Below, in pieces: positions 42,768 through 51,738 of a DNA stretch of 64,000 bases; positions within the stretch are counted from its first letter, which is position 1, and every line of letters begins with the position of its first letter. The translations under genes were made by a program, and so were the position numbers. The notes beneath the pieces are model-generated. The model worked only from the letters and a program-made list of their open reading frames with translations. It ran no database searches and had not been told where the DNA came from. The DNA comes from Pantoea sp. RIT-PI-b (lineage in GTDB: Bacteria > Pseudomonadota > Gammaproteobacteria > Enterobacterales > Enterobacteriaceae): positions 124,001 to 188,000 of the forward strand of contig NZ_LGIS01000026.1 in the NCBI RefSeq assembly GCF_001187905.1, in the 5' to 3' direction.

Positions 42768-43595
42768 TTATTCCGCCGCTAACTCCCACCACAGCTTATC
42801 CAGCGCGTAGTAACGGTCGCGCTCAGCTTTGGGTTGGTTCAAATCGCGCTTCCACGGTTTGGCCAGAATGAAGTGCAAATTCTTCACATCTTCTTCGCGC
42901 CACATCGCGCTGTGCTGGAACGGCAGGGTTTTCAGCGCATTGTAGATGTAGGGCAGCGGCAGCCAGCGATTTTCGAACACTTCATTGAGCAAATCCTGCT
43001 CGGAGAAGGGATAACGGCGCAGATCGCTAATCTCCGCCACTTTCTCTTGTAACCACTTAAACACCGACAAATCAGGCTTCAGCACCAGGAAGCCGCCGTT
43101 GAGATAGCGATCGAGCGTGGACGGGGCCGGTTCGCCGCGATCCTGCCACGTATAGTGACAATTCTCCGGCTGCCAGCTGGCCGGATAACTGGCGATTTTA
43201 TTCGGATTGCAGCGACAGGCGTGACAGGCCGCCAGCGCATGCTTGCCGAGATCGAGCGTGAACAGCTCGTCCATATTGCGCAGCACCAGCATATCGGCAT
43301 CCAGAAACACCACGCGCTCGCAGTCGACCAGCTCCCACGCGCGCAGCTTGCTCCACACTTCGCCAAATTGCGCCGAAGCGTAATGCTGCTCTAGCTCGGC
43401 ATTGGGCATCAGCGGTTCAACCGGATGGATTACGCAGCCAAGCGCCTGCAACGCTTCGCGCGTTTCCAGATCGATAGCGTCTGTCACCATCACAATCAGC
43501 GGCCAGCGTGTTTCGCTGCGTTTCAACGAACGATGCAGCGCTTTCACACCAATAAAATAGTCAGGCTGCGTTAACAGCGTTACCCATGCAAACAT
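42768..43595 (-). CDS. Glycosyltransferase family 8 protein (glycogenin/galactinol synthase-like)
   Basis: A 275-aa retaining glycosyltransferase fold protein. The N terminus FAWVTLLTQPDYFIGVKALHRSL, the DxD motif VVFLDADMLVLRNMDELF and the later YLNGGFLVLKP and FSEQDLLNEVF are typical of GT8. The C-terminal HFILAKPW supplies the conserved HxxxxKPW motif. It has no signal peptide or transmembrane helix. It lies 18 bp after the lactone oxidase gene on the same strand, so they are probably one operon. Confidence 0.8.
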   Translation of the reverse strand: MFAWVTLLTQPDYFIGVKALHRSLKRSETRWPLIVMVTDAIDLETREALQALGCVIHPVEPLMPNAELEQHYASAQFGEVWSKLRAWELVDCERVVFLDADMLVLRNMDELFTLDLGKHALAACHACRCNPNKIASYPASWQPENCHYTWQDRGEPAPSTLDRYLNGGFLVLKPDLSVFKWLQEKVAEISDLRRYPFSEQDLLNEVFENRWLPLPYIYNALKTLPFQHSAMWREEDVKNLHFILAKPWKRDLNQPKAERDRYYALDKLWWELAAE

Positions 43596-43613
43596 GGTTT
43601 CTCCCCTTCAAAC

Positions 43614-44996
43614 TTAATCAAACAAAGCAGTGACATAGTCATTGCTAAAACGGCGTTGTGGATCGAGCTGGTTACGCACATCACGGAAAGCGTCCCATTG
43701 CGGATAGATATCGCGCCACTGGTAGCGCTGGGGATCGTAATATTTGCCCCAGTGCGGACGTCCACCCTCGGCCGCCAGCAGCTTCTCCACTTCGGTAAGA
43801 AAGTGCAGGCCATCTTCCGACAGCGAGCCATCATCGGCGTAATAGACCACAAAGCCGAAGAAGCAGGTGGCATGCTGGTAAGCCGGGCTGAGCCAGGCTT
43901 CAGACGCGCCGGTACAACGCAGGATAATCGGGTAGTGCATATGCGGATGGTTCTCGGCATACCACGCTTTAATCTTGCTGATAATCTGCGGCGTTTTCTC
44001 CAGCGGCACGCCGATCTCCACGTTGATTTGCGGCACGGCAATGCCACGGCAAAACAGCTGATAGATATCGCCGCTGATGTCGGTAAAGTCGCGGAAGCGC
44101 GTCACGGTGCGGAATTGTTTGCCGCCTTTGCCGTGAATCTGCGTGTCACGATGCATCTGCGCCAGCGTCTGGTCGATGGTGTCGTTCAGGCTGCTGTCGG
44201 TATCGTCGCCGTGCTCAATCACCTCGCGCTGATTGGCATACCAGGCTTGCGTCTCTTCATCGCTGGCCTGCTGTGCATTCCACACATGCATTAGATTGTC
44301 ATCAACAAACCACCAGGCTTTGCTCATCTCATATTGCTGATTCCACACGACCAGATCCTGCTCCAGCTTATCGGCAGGAACAGCGAACTTGTGGCATGTA
44401 AACAGGCGGAAAGGGCGCGTACGCAGCGTAACGGCGGTCACGATGCCCAGCGTGCCGAGTGAAACCTGTGCCGCCGCGAAATCAGGCTCGCCGCGTACAA
44501 ATTCACGCACGCTGCCGTCAGCCAGCACCATACGGATGCGCAACGCTTCATCGGCCAGCGAGCTTTGGCCTAAACCCTGGCCGTGGGTGCCGGTCGCCAT
44601 TGCGCCCGCCAGCGTTTGCACCGCAATCACACCTGGCGAGGACGCCAGCATGCGATCCATATCGGTCAGCGCGCTATAGACCTGCTCCAGCGGGGTGCCG
44701 GCAGCAAAGGTCACGCTATCCGCATCTTGCGCCATCACGCCATTAAAGGCGCTGAGATCCAGCAACAGATCCTGCTCATCCACGCCCAGCATACGACCGG
44801 GTGATAGACGACTGCCCAGCACGCGCACGTTGCCATTGGCGCTACGCAGCAGTTGTTGTAACTCCGCTTCGTTTTGCGGCTGCTGTAACTGACTGCGCTG
44901 ACCAACCACCGTGTTCTGCGCCCAGTTCCACAGAGCGCTATCCTGGTCGGTGTTGTGCGTATGGCGTAAGGGATAAAGGTGGGGGTCTTTGTTCAC
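43614..44996 (-). CDS. FAD-linked sugar-1,4-lactone oxidase (D-arabinono-lactone oxidase family)
   Basis: A 460-aa flavoenzyme of the VAO family with an ALO-type C-terminal domain. The FAD-binding N-terminal domain has RVLGSRLSPG and GAMATGTHGQGL. The C-terminal HWGKYYDP matches the HWxK motif of gulono-/arabinono-lactone oxidases. Relatives oxidise aldonolactones or alditols to ascorbate-like products with O2. Start is GTG 44996 with AAGGAA seven bases upstream. It is preceded by a TetR-type gene on the same strand and followed by GT8. Confidence 0.78.
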   Translation of the reverse strand: MNKDPHLYPLRHTHNTDQDSALWNWAQNTVVGQRSQLQQPQNEAELQQLLRSANGNVRVLGSRLSPGRMLGVDEQDLLLDLSAFNGVMAQDADSVTFAAGTPLEQVYSALTDMDRMLASSPGVIAVQTLAGAMATGTHGQGLGQSSLADEALRIRMVLADGSVREFVRGEPDFAAAQVSLGTLGIVTAVTLRTRPFRLFTCHKFAVPADKLEQDLVVWNQQYEMSKAWWFVDDNLMHVWNAQQASDEETQAWYANQREVIEHGDDTDSSLNDTIDQTLAQMHRDTQIHGKGGKQFRTVTRFRDFTDISGDIYQLFCRGIAVPQINVEIGVPLEKTPQIISKIKAWYAENHPHMHYPIILRCTGASEAWLSPAYQHATCFFGFVVYYADDGSLSEDGLHFLTEVEKLLAAEGGRPHWGKYYDPQRYQWRDIYPQWDAFRDVRNQLDPQRRFSNDYVTALFD

Positions 44997-45070
44997 TACG
45001 GCGTTCCTTAGTCTGAGGTCTGTGACGGTCCCGAGCTTTTAAGCGTAGACCATCACAGCGAGGCCGCAGA

Positions 45071-45712
45071 CTACGGGGCTTTGCGCACATATCGCAAGGT
45101 GGCGGTGACCGCTAACTGCCGATTACGGCGGATGCTGTCCTCCTCGCTATCGTTTGGCGTGAACAGCGTATGAAAGGTGTAGCGATTGGAAACGTGATGC
45201 ACGCAAATGCTGCTGAGCAGGCGGTGCACATCGACGGTATCCAGCTCCTGAATAAACAGCCCCTGCTGCTGACCGCGCGTCAGGATGTCGTCGAGCACAT
45301 CAAGCGCACTCTTATTCAGCGTTTTAATACGTTCCGATTGCATGATGTAGCGGCCGCGCAGCAGGTTTTCGGTACACACCAGCCGCATAAAATCCGGATG
45401 CGAAACATGATAATCAAAGCTGGCCTCCACCAGTTTGGTCATCGCCAGCTCCGGCTCCATCGCCGCCAGGTTCAGGCCGGTTTCATGCTGACGAATCGCC
45501 TGATACACCTGCTCCAGCACCTCGATATAGAGCTGCTCTTTATTACCGAAGTGATACACCACCATGCGTTTGGTGGTTTGGGCGTGCTCAGCGATCTGCT
45601 CCAGCCGCGCGCCCTGCATGCCGAACTCGGCAAACATTTTCAGCGCACCGGCGAGGATGCGTCTCTTGAGCCCTTCAGGGTCATTTTTTCGTTTGGTTAT
45701 GGTGTCCGACAT
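45071..45712 (-). CDS. TetR-family transcriptional regulator
   Basis: A 213-aa repressor. The N-terminal helix-turn-helix is at about residues 17-62 (RRILAGALKMFAEFGMQGARL...KRMVVYHFGNKEQLY), followed by a helical ligand domain with a TetR_C-type end (IQELDTVDVHRLLSSICVHHV). It lies 74 bp upstream of the lactone oxidase gene on the same strand and is divergent from metQ-like, so it may control either. Start ATG 45712; a TTG upstream lacks a ribosome-binding site. Confidence 0.82.
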   Translation of the reverse strand: MSDTITKRKNDPEGLKRRILAGALKMFAEFGMQGARLEQIAEHAQTTKRMVVYHFGNKEQLYIEVLEQVYQAIRQHETGLNLAAMEPELAMTKLVEASFDYHVSHPDFMRLVCTENLLRGRYIMQSERIKTLNKSALDVLDDILTRGQQQGLFIQELDTVDVHRLLSSICVHHVSNRYTFHTLFTPNDSEEDSIRRNRQLAVTATLRYVRKAP

Positions 45713-45807
45713 AGCGCTCAGTAACAGGTCAATCAAAAGGGGAAGGATAACACAGCCATTTTCGCGCTTGTGGCGATGCGAGCGGCGTTATGCCTTTATG
45801 CATTTCA

Positions 45808-45860
45808 GGAATAGCATTCCCGAATAAATCATAATGCAGGAATAAGCAACTGCGTATACT
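45808..45860 (+). promoter_or_regulatory. Candidate activated promoter of the metQ-like operon
   Basis: A -10 box TATACT at 45855-45860 lacks a good -35, as at activator-dependent promoters. Upstream is a palindrome GGAATAGCATTCC (45808-45820) and a repeat of GGAATA at 45839-45844. A LysR-type activator such as Cbl or CysB is possible; this is by location only. Confidence 0.4.
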
Positions 45861-45925
45861 GCGGTCATCTGTCGTTACGACAGCTTATTTTGACTCGCGC
45901 AATTATAACGATTGGGAAACATTTT

Positions 45926-46753
45926 ATGCACACACGTTTGGCCTCGGTAAAAAATAAATTTCTGTTAACCGCCGGCGCTTTGCTGCTGGCGAGTGCGGCG
46001 CTGTCGCCGTTGTCCATCGCGCATGCGGCGGATAAAACCTCAATCAAAGTCGGCATTATGAGCGGCGAAGATGAAGATGTCTGGCGCGAAGTCATCAAGC
46101 AGGCCGCCAGCAAAGGCCTGACGGTGAAAACGGTCATCTTCAACGACTACAACCAGCCGAACGAAGCGCTACAAAACGGTGAGGTGGACGCCAACGCCTT
46201 CCAGCATCAGCCGTTCCTGAATAACCAAATCAAGGTGAATCACTACGATATCGTACGCGTGGGCGATACCGCCGTCTGGCCGATTGGTCTCTACTCGAAG
46301 AAAGTAAAAACGGCCGCCGAGCTGAAAGAGGGCGCGGTCATTGGCGTGCCAAACGATCCCTCCAACGAAGCGCGCGGCCTGGTGCTGCTGGAGCAGCAGG
46401 GGCTGATCAAACTGAAACCGGGCGTGGGCATCGCGGCGACCACCGCTGATATCACCGCTAACCCCCATCATCTGCAAATCAAAGAGCTGGATTCCGGCAT
46501 CATTGGCCGCTCTGTTCCCGATCTGGATGCTGCGGTGGTGAACACCGACTGGGCGCTGAAAAGTGGCCTGACCGCCGCAGACCGCATTGCCCAGGAGCCG
46601 GTAAAAGATAACCCGTACAACAACTTCATTGCGGTGAAGAAAGAGAACGTCAGCGCGCCATGGGTGAAAACGCTGGTCTCTTCTTATCAGAACGATGCTG
46701 TGAAGACCGTGTTTGACAAGGTCTACAAAGGCACCGGTGAGACAGCCTGGTAA
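45926..46753 (+). CDS. MetQ/NlpA-family substrate-binding protein without a lipobox
   Basis: A 275-aa periplasmic binding protein of the NlpA family. Family segments are IKVGIMSGEDEDVWREVIKQ, NEALQNGEVDANAFQHQPFL and GVPNDPSNEARGLVLLEQQGLI. The signal peptide ends ALSPLSIAHA before ADKTS, with no cysteine at the cleavage site, so it should be a soluble periplasmic protein, whereas MetQ is a lipoprotein. Start ATG 45926 has GGGA upstream. It is followed by ATPase and permease genes of the same system. The substrate may be an S-modified amino acid rather than methionine. Confidence 0.82.
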   Translation: MHTRLASVKNKFLLTAGALLLASAALSPLSIAHAADKTSIKVGIMSGEDEDVWREVIKQAASKGLTVKTVIFNDYNQPNEALQNGEVDANAFQHQPFLNNQIKVNHYDIVRVGDTAVWPIGLYSKKVKTAAELKEGAVIGVPNDPSNEARGLVLLEQQGLIKLKPGVGIAATTADITANPHHLQIKELDSGIIGRSVPDLDAAVVNTDWALKSGLTAADRIAQEPVKDNPYNNFIAVKKENVSAPWVKTLVSSYQNDAVKTVFDKVYKGTGETAW

Positions 46754-46764
46754 GGAACAGAAAG

Positions 46765-47895
46765 ATGACGCTATTCTCAGCAGCCGAAACGCCCTTTAAC
46801 GCTTTAACGCGCGGCGTGGCCGACAGTACGCATGACGAGGCGCAGGTGACGTTTCGCAACAGCACCAGCGTGGTGCGCCTGCAAGGTGTGTCGCGGCGCT
46901 TCGGACAGACGCAGGCGCTACGCGATATTTCGTTAACGGTGCAGAAAGGCGAAATTCTTGGCCTGATTGGGCGCAGCGGGGCGGGGAAATCCACGCTAAT
47001 CCGCTGTCTTAACGGGCTGGAGCAACCTGATGAAGGCGTCATCGAAATCGAAGGCCGGAACATCACCGGCCTGTCAGAAAAACAGTTACAAACGGTGCGC
47101 AGCCGCGTCGGCATGGTGTTCCAGCACTTCAATCTGCTGTCGGCGAAAACCGTGGCGCAGAACGTGGCGCTGCCGCTGAAAATCGCTGGCATGGATAAAG
47201 CGCAACGCCAGCAGCGCGTAGCGGAATTGCTGGAATTGGTGGGATTAGCGGACAAAGCGCAAAGCTATCCGGCGGCGTTATCCGGCGGTCAGAAACAGCG
47301 CGTCGGTATTGCGCGTGCGCTGGCGGCCAGTCCGGCGCTGCTGCTGTGTGATGAAGCCACTTCCGCACTCGATCCGGAAACTACGCGCTCAATTCTGGCG
47401 CTGCTCAAATCCCTTAATCAAAAACTTGGCATCACTATTCTGCTGATTACCCACGAGATGGAGGTGATCAAATCTGTCGCGCATCGCGTGGCGGTGATTG
47501 ATGCCGGGCAAATTATCGAACAAGGTCCGGTGTGGCAGGTATTTGCTCATCCGCAATCGGCGCTGACGCGCACGCTGCTGCGCGGCTTGTTGCCGCAGCT
47601 GCCGGAAAACCTGGCCGCGCGCGTGAGCGATCAACCGCAGGGTGAAGCCATCTACAGCGTGCACTTTGCCGGCGACGATGCGCAGGGCGATCTGCTGACG
47701 CGTTTTGCCGCGGCGCTGCCGGGCAAATTCCGCCTGCTGCAAGGCGGTGTCGATCATATCCAGCACTACGCGGTGGTGCGTTTCTTTATCGCGCTCCCGG
47801 TGGCGAATGCCGCCGATGAGCAACAGATTCTCAGCTGGCTGCACGCGCAGCAGGCACAAGTGGAGTTGGTAGGTTATGTCACCAGTCATGATTGA
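46765..47895 (+). CDS. MetN-like ABC transporter ATPase
   Basis: A 376-aa ATPase, longer than MetN because of an N-terminal extension of about 35 residues before VVRLQGVSRRFG. Walker A is GRSGAGKST, signature LSGGQKQRVGIARAL, Walker B LLLCDEATSALD. A C-terminal NIL-type ACT-like domain (about residues 290-375, including HYAVVRFFIALPV) would sense the substrate. Its end overlaps the permease start by 20 bp, so translation is coupled. Confidence 0.85.
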   Translation: MTLFSAAETPFNALTRGVADSTHDEAQVTFRNSTSVVRLQGVSRRFGQTQALRDISLTVQKGEILGLIGRSGAGKSTLIRCLNGLEQPDEGVIEIEGRNITGLSEKQLQTVRSRVGMVFQHFNLLSAKTVAQNVALPLKIAGMDKAQRQQRVAELLELVGLADKAQSYPAALSGGQKQRVGIARALAASPALLLCDEATSALDPETTRSILALLKSLNQKLGITILLITHEMEVIKSVAHRVAVIDAGQIIEQGPVWQVFAHPQSALTRTLLRGLLPQLPENLAARVSDQPQGEAIYSVHFAGDDAQGDLLTRFAAALPGKFRLLQGGVDHIQHYAVVRFFIALPVANAADEQQILSWLHAQQAQVELVGYVTSHD

Positions 47896-48535
47896 TTTAC
47901 TGCTCAATGCGCTGGGCGAAACGGTATTGATGACCGCCATTTCCGGCCTGTTTTCGCTGCTGGCGGGCTTGCCGCTCGGCCTGATTCTGGTGATGACCAG
48001 CCCCGGCGGCATTGCTGAACATCGGGCGATCAATCGCGTGCTTGGCCTGGTCATCAACAGCTTCCGCTCGCTGCCGTTCATTATTTTGCTGGTGGCGCTG
48101 ATTCCCTTTACCCGCTTCCTGGTGGGAACGTCGCTCGGTACCTGGGCGGCGATTGTGCCGTTGTCGATCACCGCAACACCGTACTTCGCACGCGTGGCGG
48201 AAGTTTCGCTGCGCGATGTCGATCGCGGCTTGATCGATGCGGTACGCGCCATGGGTGCCAGTAAACTGCGCATCGTCTGGGATGTGCTGATCCCGGAAGC
48301 GCTGCCCGGCATTCTTTCCGGCTTTGTGGTCACGCTGGTGGCGCTGATTGGTGCTTCAGCAATGGCCGGTGCGATTGGTGCGGGCGGGCTGGGCGATCTG
48401 GCGATCCGCTACGGTTATCAGCGTTTTGAAACCTCGGTGATGATCGCGGTTATCGCGGTGTTGATTGTGTTGGTATGCGGCATTCAATGGATCGGCGACC
48501 GCCTGGTGCAGCGCATTGATAAGCGTCATGCGTAG
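47876..48535 (+). CDS. MetI-like ABC transporter permease
   Basis: A 219-aa inner-membrane permease with about five hydrophobic segments, like MetI (217 aa). Markers are FRSLPFIILLVALIPFTR and the EAA loop RAMGASKLRIVWDVLIPEALP, then LAIRYGYQRFE near the end. ATG 47876 was chosen; ATG 47888 is also possible and would shorten the overlap with the ATPase gene to 8 bp. Confidence 0.86.
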   Translation: MSPVMIDLLLNALGETVLMTAISGLFSLLAGLPLGLILVMTSPGGIAEHRAINRVLGLVINSFRSLPFIILLVALIPFTRFLVGTSLGTWAAIVPLSITATPYFARVAEVSLRDVDRGLIDAVRAMGASKLRIVWDVLIPEALPGILSGFVVTLVALIGASAMAGAIGAGGLGDLAIRYGYQRFETSVMIAVIAVLIVLVCGIQWIGDRLVQRIDKRHA

Positions 48536-48537
48536 CC

Positions 48538-48644
48538 AGGTGCGCATCAATGCGCACCCTACAACACCGCTATCTGCCGTCATTCCGCATCGCCCATTCC
48601 GCCATCGGCCCCGATTCACCGTAGGGTCGCCATTTATGGCGACC
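48538..48644. repeat. Family B and family A REP-like palindromes
   Basis: GGTGCGCATCAATGCGCACCCTAC at about 48539-48562 and GTAGGGTCGCCATTTATGGCGACC at 48621-48644, GTAG facing inward with 58 bp between. They lie between the permease and the M20 gene, whose ribosome-binding site begins just after. Confidence 0.75.
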
Positions 48645-48666
48645 GCATAGCAAAAGGAGAATGACT

Positions 48667-49866
48667 ATGACGCTGAACGCCCTTCAGCTCACGCTTGAAA
48701 ACAGCCTCGAACAGCACAGCGCCGCCTATCTCAAGGTCTCGCAGGCGATATTTCAAAACCCCGAAACCGGCAACAACGAGTATTTCGCCAGCGAACAGCT
48801 GACACAGCTGCTGACGGCGCAGGGTTTTGACGTCACCCGTAACGTCGCCGGACATGAAACCGCCTTCTATGCGGTGAAGCGCAGCAGCAAACCTGGCCCA
48901 ACCATCGCTTTTCTGGCGGAATATGATGCGCTGATCGGTATCGGACACGCCTGCGGCCACAATCTGATCGGCACGACCAGCGTGGCGGCAGCAATCACAC
49001 TTTCTCAGGTACTGGAAGAAACCGGTGGCCGCGTAGTGGTGCTGGGTACGCCAGCTGAAGAGGGCGGATTAGCCGGGCCGGGCGGCCCCAAAGGCAACGT
49101 GAAGAAACGCTTTGTCGAAGCCGGATTGATTAAAGAGGTCGACGTGGCGCTGATGGTGCATCCCGCCGGTAAAACCCGCTTGACCGAGTCAACGCTGGCC
49201 AACAATCACCTCTATTTTCATTTTTACGGCAAGCCATCGCATGCCGCCAGCGCGCCGCATGAGGGCATTAACGCGCTGGATGCCTTGGTGCTGCTGTACA
49301 ACGGCATCAGCGTGCTGCGCCAGCAACTGCCCGACGGCGTGCGCGTGCACGGCATTATTACCAACGGCGGTCAGGCCCCGAACGTGATCCCGGAATATGC
49401 TTCGGCGCATTACTACATTCGCGCCGACAGCCGTGACGTTGTCGAATCACTCGAACCGCGTCTGCGCGCTATCGCTGAAGGCGTGGCGCTAGCCACCGGC
49501 ACGCGCGTCGAGATTGATCATCAAATTGGCCCGCGCGATTTCAAACTCAATCCAGCGCTGGATGCGCTGCTGCTGGATGAGTTTAGCGCCGCAGGCGAAC
49601 AGGTTGATCTGTCGCCACAGAAGAACAAAGTGTCGACCGATGCCGGTGACATCAGCCATGCGGTGCCGACTGCGCATCCGTGGCTGAAAATCGGTCCTGA
49701 CGATCTAATTTTCCACACCGTGCCGTTCCGTGAAGCAGCGAACTCAGAACGCGGCTATCAGGCGCTGCTGATTGGCGCGCGGGTACTGGCGCGTACCGGC
49801 TTACGTCTGCTGACCGATGCGGATGCATTAACCAACGTCAAAGCGGATTTCGCGCGCCAGCCATAA
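48667..49866 (+). CDS. M20-family amidohydrolase/deacylase
   Basis: A 399-aa zinc-dependent amidohydrolase (M20D, aminoacylase/AbgB-like). Metal-binding motifs are EYDALIGIGHACGHNLIG, PAEEGG, and MVHPAG; the lid/dimer domain contains YGKPSHAAS...GINALDALVLLYNGI. The end DAGDISHAVPTAHPWLKIG supplies a further ligand region. I chose ATG 48667 because AAGGAGA is 7 bases upstream; ATG 48661 is too close. Context with acetyltransferase and NtaA-type enzymes suggests N-deacetylation of an amino acid product, as YtnL/YxeP do in B. subtilis. Confidence 0.82.
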   Translation: MTLNALQLTLENSLEQHSAAYLKVSQAIFQNPETGNNEYFASEQLTQLLTAQGFDVTRNVAGHETAFYAVKRSSKPGPTIAFLAEYDALIGIGHACGHNLIGTTSVAAAITLSQVLEETGGRVVVLGTPAEEGGLAGPGGPKGNVKKRFVEAGLIKEVDVALMVHPAGKTRLTESTLANNHLYFHFYGKPSHAASAPHEGINALDALVLLYNGISVLRQQLPDGVRVHGIITNGGQAPNVIPEYASAHYYIRADSRDVVESLEPRLRAIAEGVALATGTRVEIDHQIGPRDFKLNPALDALLLDEFSAAGEQVDLSPQKNKVSTDAGDISHAVPTAHPWLKIGPDDLIFHTVPFREAANSERGYQALLIGARVLARTGLRLLTDADALTNVKADFARQP

Positions 49867-49877
49867 AGGAGAGTGTT

Positions 49878-51182
49878 GTGTCGCAAACCTATCGCAGAAA
49901 ATTGAAAACGCTGGTCGGCGCCAGCAGTGTTATCTCCGCCGCCAATGATGCTCAGCCAGGCGTCGGCATGGCACGCGCCATCGAACTGGCGAAGATTGCA
50001 GAACGCGAAAAGATTACCGGGCTGTTCACCGCCGATTTACTGCAAGCCGATCCGGCGGGGTTAGCCGGCACCACCGGCACCCAGGATCCGCTGATTGCGC
50101 TGGCGGCGTTGAGCCAGGTGACCTCACACATCGGGTTGATTGCCACCGTCAGCACCAGCTGGCTGCATCCCTACAATCTGGCGCGTCAGGTCGGCACGCT
50201 GGATCACATCAGCGGTGGACGTGCGGGCTGGAACGCGGTGACGTCTTCGGTCGGCGAAGAGAACTTTGGTGAAAGCCAACTGCCGCCACCGCAGGAGCGC
50301 TACGCGCGCGCCACTGAGTTTATTGAGGTCATGAATGCGCTGTATGACGCCAACGAACGCGCGGCGGTGCAGCGCACTGCCAGCGGCGGCATCCGTCTCG
50401 ATCACCAAAAGCTGCATCCGATCAACTATCGCGGCGACTATTTCCAGGTGGCGGGCCCGCTCAACGTGCCACCACCACCGCAGCGCCGTCCGGTGCAGTT
50501 CCAGGCGGGCCAGTCTGAAGCGGGCGTGACGCTTGGCGCACGTTACGCCGAAGTGATTTACACCTCGCAGCCAACCTTTGAGGCCGCGCAGGCGTTTGTC
50601 GCCGATGTGCAGCAGCGCGCAAGGCGTTTTGGTCGCGAACACAATTCGCCGCTGATCATGAATTCGTTCCACGCCATCATTGGTGACAGCGACGCCGATG
50701 TGGCGCGTCGTGTACGCGATAAGCATGAGCGCATCAACATTGAACAAGGCAGATTACGCGTGGCAGATATGCTGGGCGGAGAGGTCGATCTGCGCGATGC
50801 GCCGCTTGACCAACCGCTTGCGGCAGCATTGATTCCCGAGTTGTCACAGGTGCATCGCCGCCAGGGGCGCGCGGCCATCTTCCGTGGCTATGCGCTGGAA
50901 GGATTGACGTTACGCGAGCTGATCATCAAAGCCGAAGAGACCGGTCACTGGTTTGTCGCTGGCACGCCGGAAACGCTGGCGGATGCCATTGAACAGCGCT
51001 ATCGGGCCGGCGTGCTGGATGTGATTTCACTGCACGGCCTCGGGCAGCCGGACCAACAGGATTTACTGCTTAACGGACTGCTGCCGGAACTGCGTCGCCG
51101 CCAACTGATTGATACGGATTATGTGGGTAATGATTTCCGCAGCAGTCTGGAGCTGGCGGATTTACCACGCGGCATCGATTAA
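49878..51182 (+). CDS. NtaA/SnaA/DszA-family flavin-dependent monooxygenase, second copy
   Basis: A 434-aa LLM monooxygenase of the same subgroup as that at 38276 but clearly diverged. Markers are LDHISGGRAGWNAVTS, FQVAGPLNVPPPPQRRPVQFQAG, and the end LDVISLHGLGQPDQQDLLLNGLLPELRRR. Start GTG 49878 with AAGGAG eight bases upstream, 11 bp after the M20 gene, so the two are co-transcribed. Two such enzymes in one locus suggest two substrates or two steps. Confidence 0.84.
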   Translation: MSQTYRRKLKTLVGASSVISAANDAQPGVGMARAIELAKIAEREKITGLFTADLLQADPAGLAGTTGTQDPLIALAALSQVTSHIGLIATVSTSWLHPYNLARQVGTLDHISGGRAGWNAVTSSVGEENFGESQLPPPQERYARATEFIEVMNALYDANERAAVQRTASGGIRLDHQKLHPINYRGDYFQVAGPLNVPPPPQRRPVQFQAGQSEAGVTLGARYAEVIYTSQPTFEAAQAFVADVQQRARRFGREHNSPLIMNSFHAIIGDSDADVARRVRDKHERINIEQGRLRVADMLGGEVDLRDAPLDQPLAAALIPELSQVHRRQGRAAIFRGYALEGLTLRELIIKAEETGHWFVAGTPETLADAIEQRYRAGVLDVISLHGLGQPDQQDLLLNGLLPELRRRQLIDTDYVGNDFRSSLELADLPRGID

Positions 51183-51201
51183 TCAGCGCTGTTTTTCGTG
51201 C

Positions 51202-51254
51202 GGTGCGCATTAATGCAATGCGCATCTTGCTATTGGTCGCCATAAACAGCGACC
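51202..51254. repeat. Degenerate REP-like palindromes
   Basis: GGTGCGCATTAATGCAATGCGCATC (family B with an insertion) and GGTCGCCATAAACAGCGACC (family A with loop changes) follow the monooxygenase stop. They appear decayed. Confidence 0.5.
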
Positions 51255-51379
51255 TTTCATTTTGGAATCTATCTCCACACTTCTATTCACCCCTAATGCA
51301 TCTGTTGTCTAATCACGCCACACTTCGATTATCGCTTTACACCTATATAGCATTTAACCTATATTGATGAGAGGTAATT

Positions 51380-51724
51380 GTGTGGAAGATTGAAACAACC
51401 GACAGATTTGATCGCTGGCTGATGTCGCTTGATGATACTGACCGAGCTTGTGTGCTGGCAGGGCTTATCGTTTTGCGAGAGAAAGGTCCGGGTCTATGCA
51501 GACCTTACGCAGATACGATTAAAGGTTCTCGTTATAGCAACATGAAAGAACTGCGAGTACAGAGTAAAGGCGATCCTATTCGGGCATTCTTCGCGTTCGA
51601 CCGTTGGCGGACAGGTATTGTCCTTTGTGCTGGCTGCAAAGTAGGCAATGAAAAGCGCTTTTATGCTGAGATGATTCCATTGGCCGACCGAGAGTTTACC
51701 GAGTACTTAGATAACAAGAGATGA
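51380..51724 (+). CDS. HigB/RelE-type toxin (phage Gp49-like)
   Basis: A 114-aa basic protein of the Gp49-like HigB family. Seen are FDRWLMSLDDTDRACVLAGL, KGPGLCRPYADTIKGSRYSNMKELRVQS and RAFFAFDRWRTGIVLCAG, matching ribosome-dependent mRNA interferases. The order toxin-antitoxin is that of higBA. Start is GTG 51380 behind AGAGG. It ends 14 bp before the antitoxin ATG. Confidence 0.82.
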   Translation: MWKIETTDRFDRWLMSLDDTDRACVLAGLIVLREKGPGLCRPYADTIKGSRYSNMKELRVQSKGDPIRAFFAFDRWRTGIVLCAGCKVGNEKRFYAEMIPLADREFTEYLDNKR

Positions 51725-51738
51725 AAAGGAGAGAGGCG

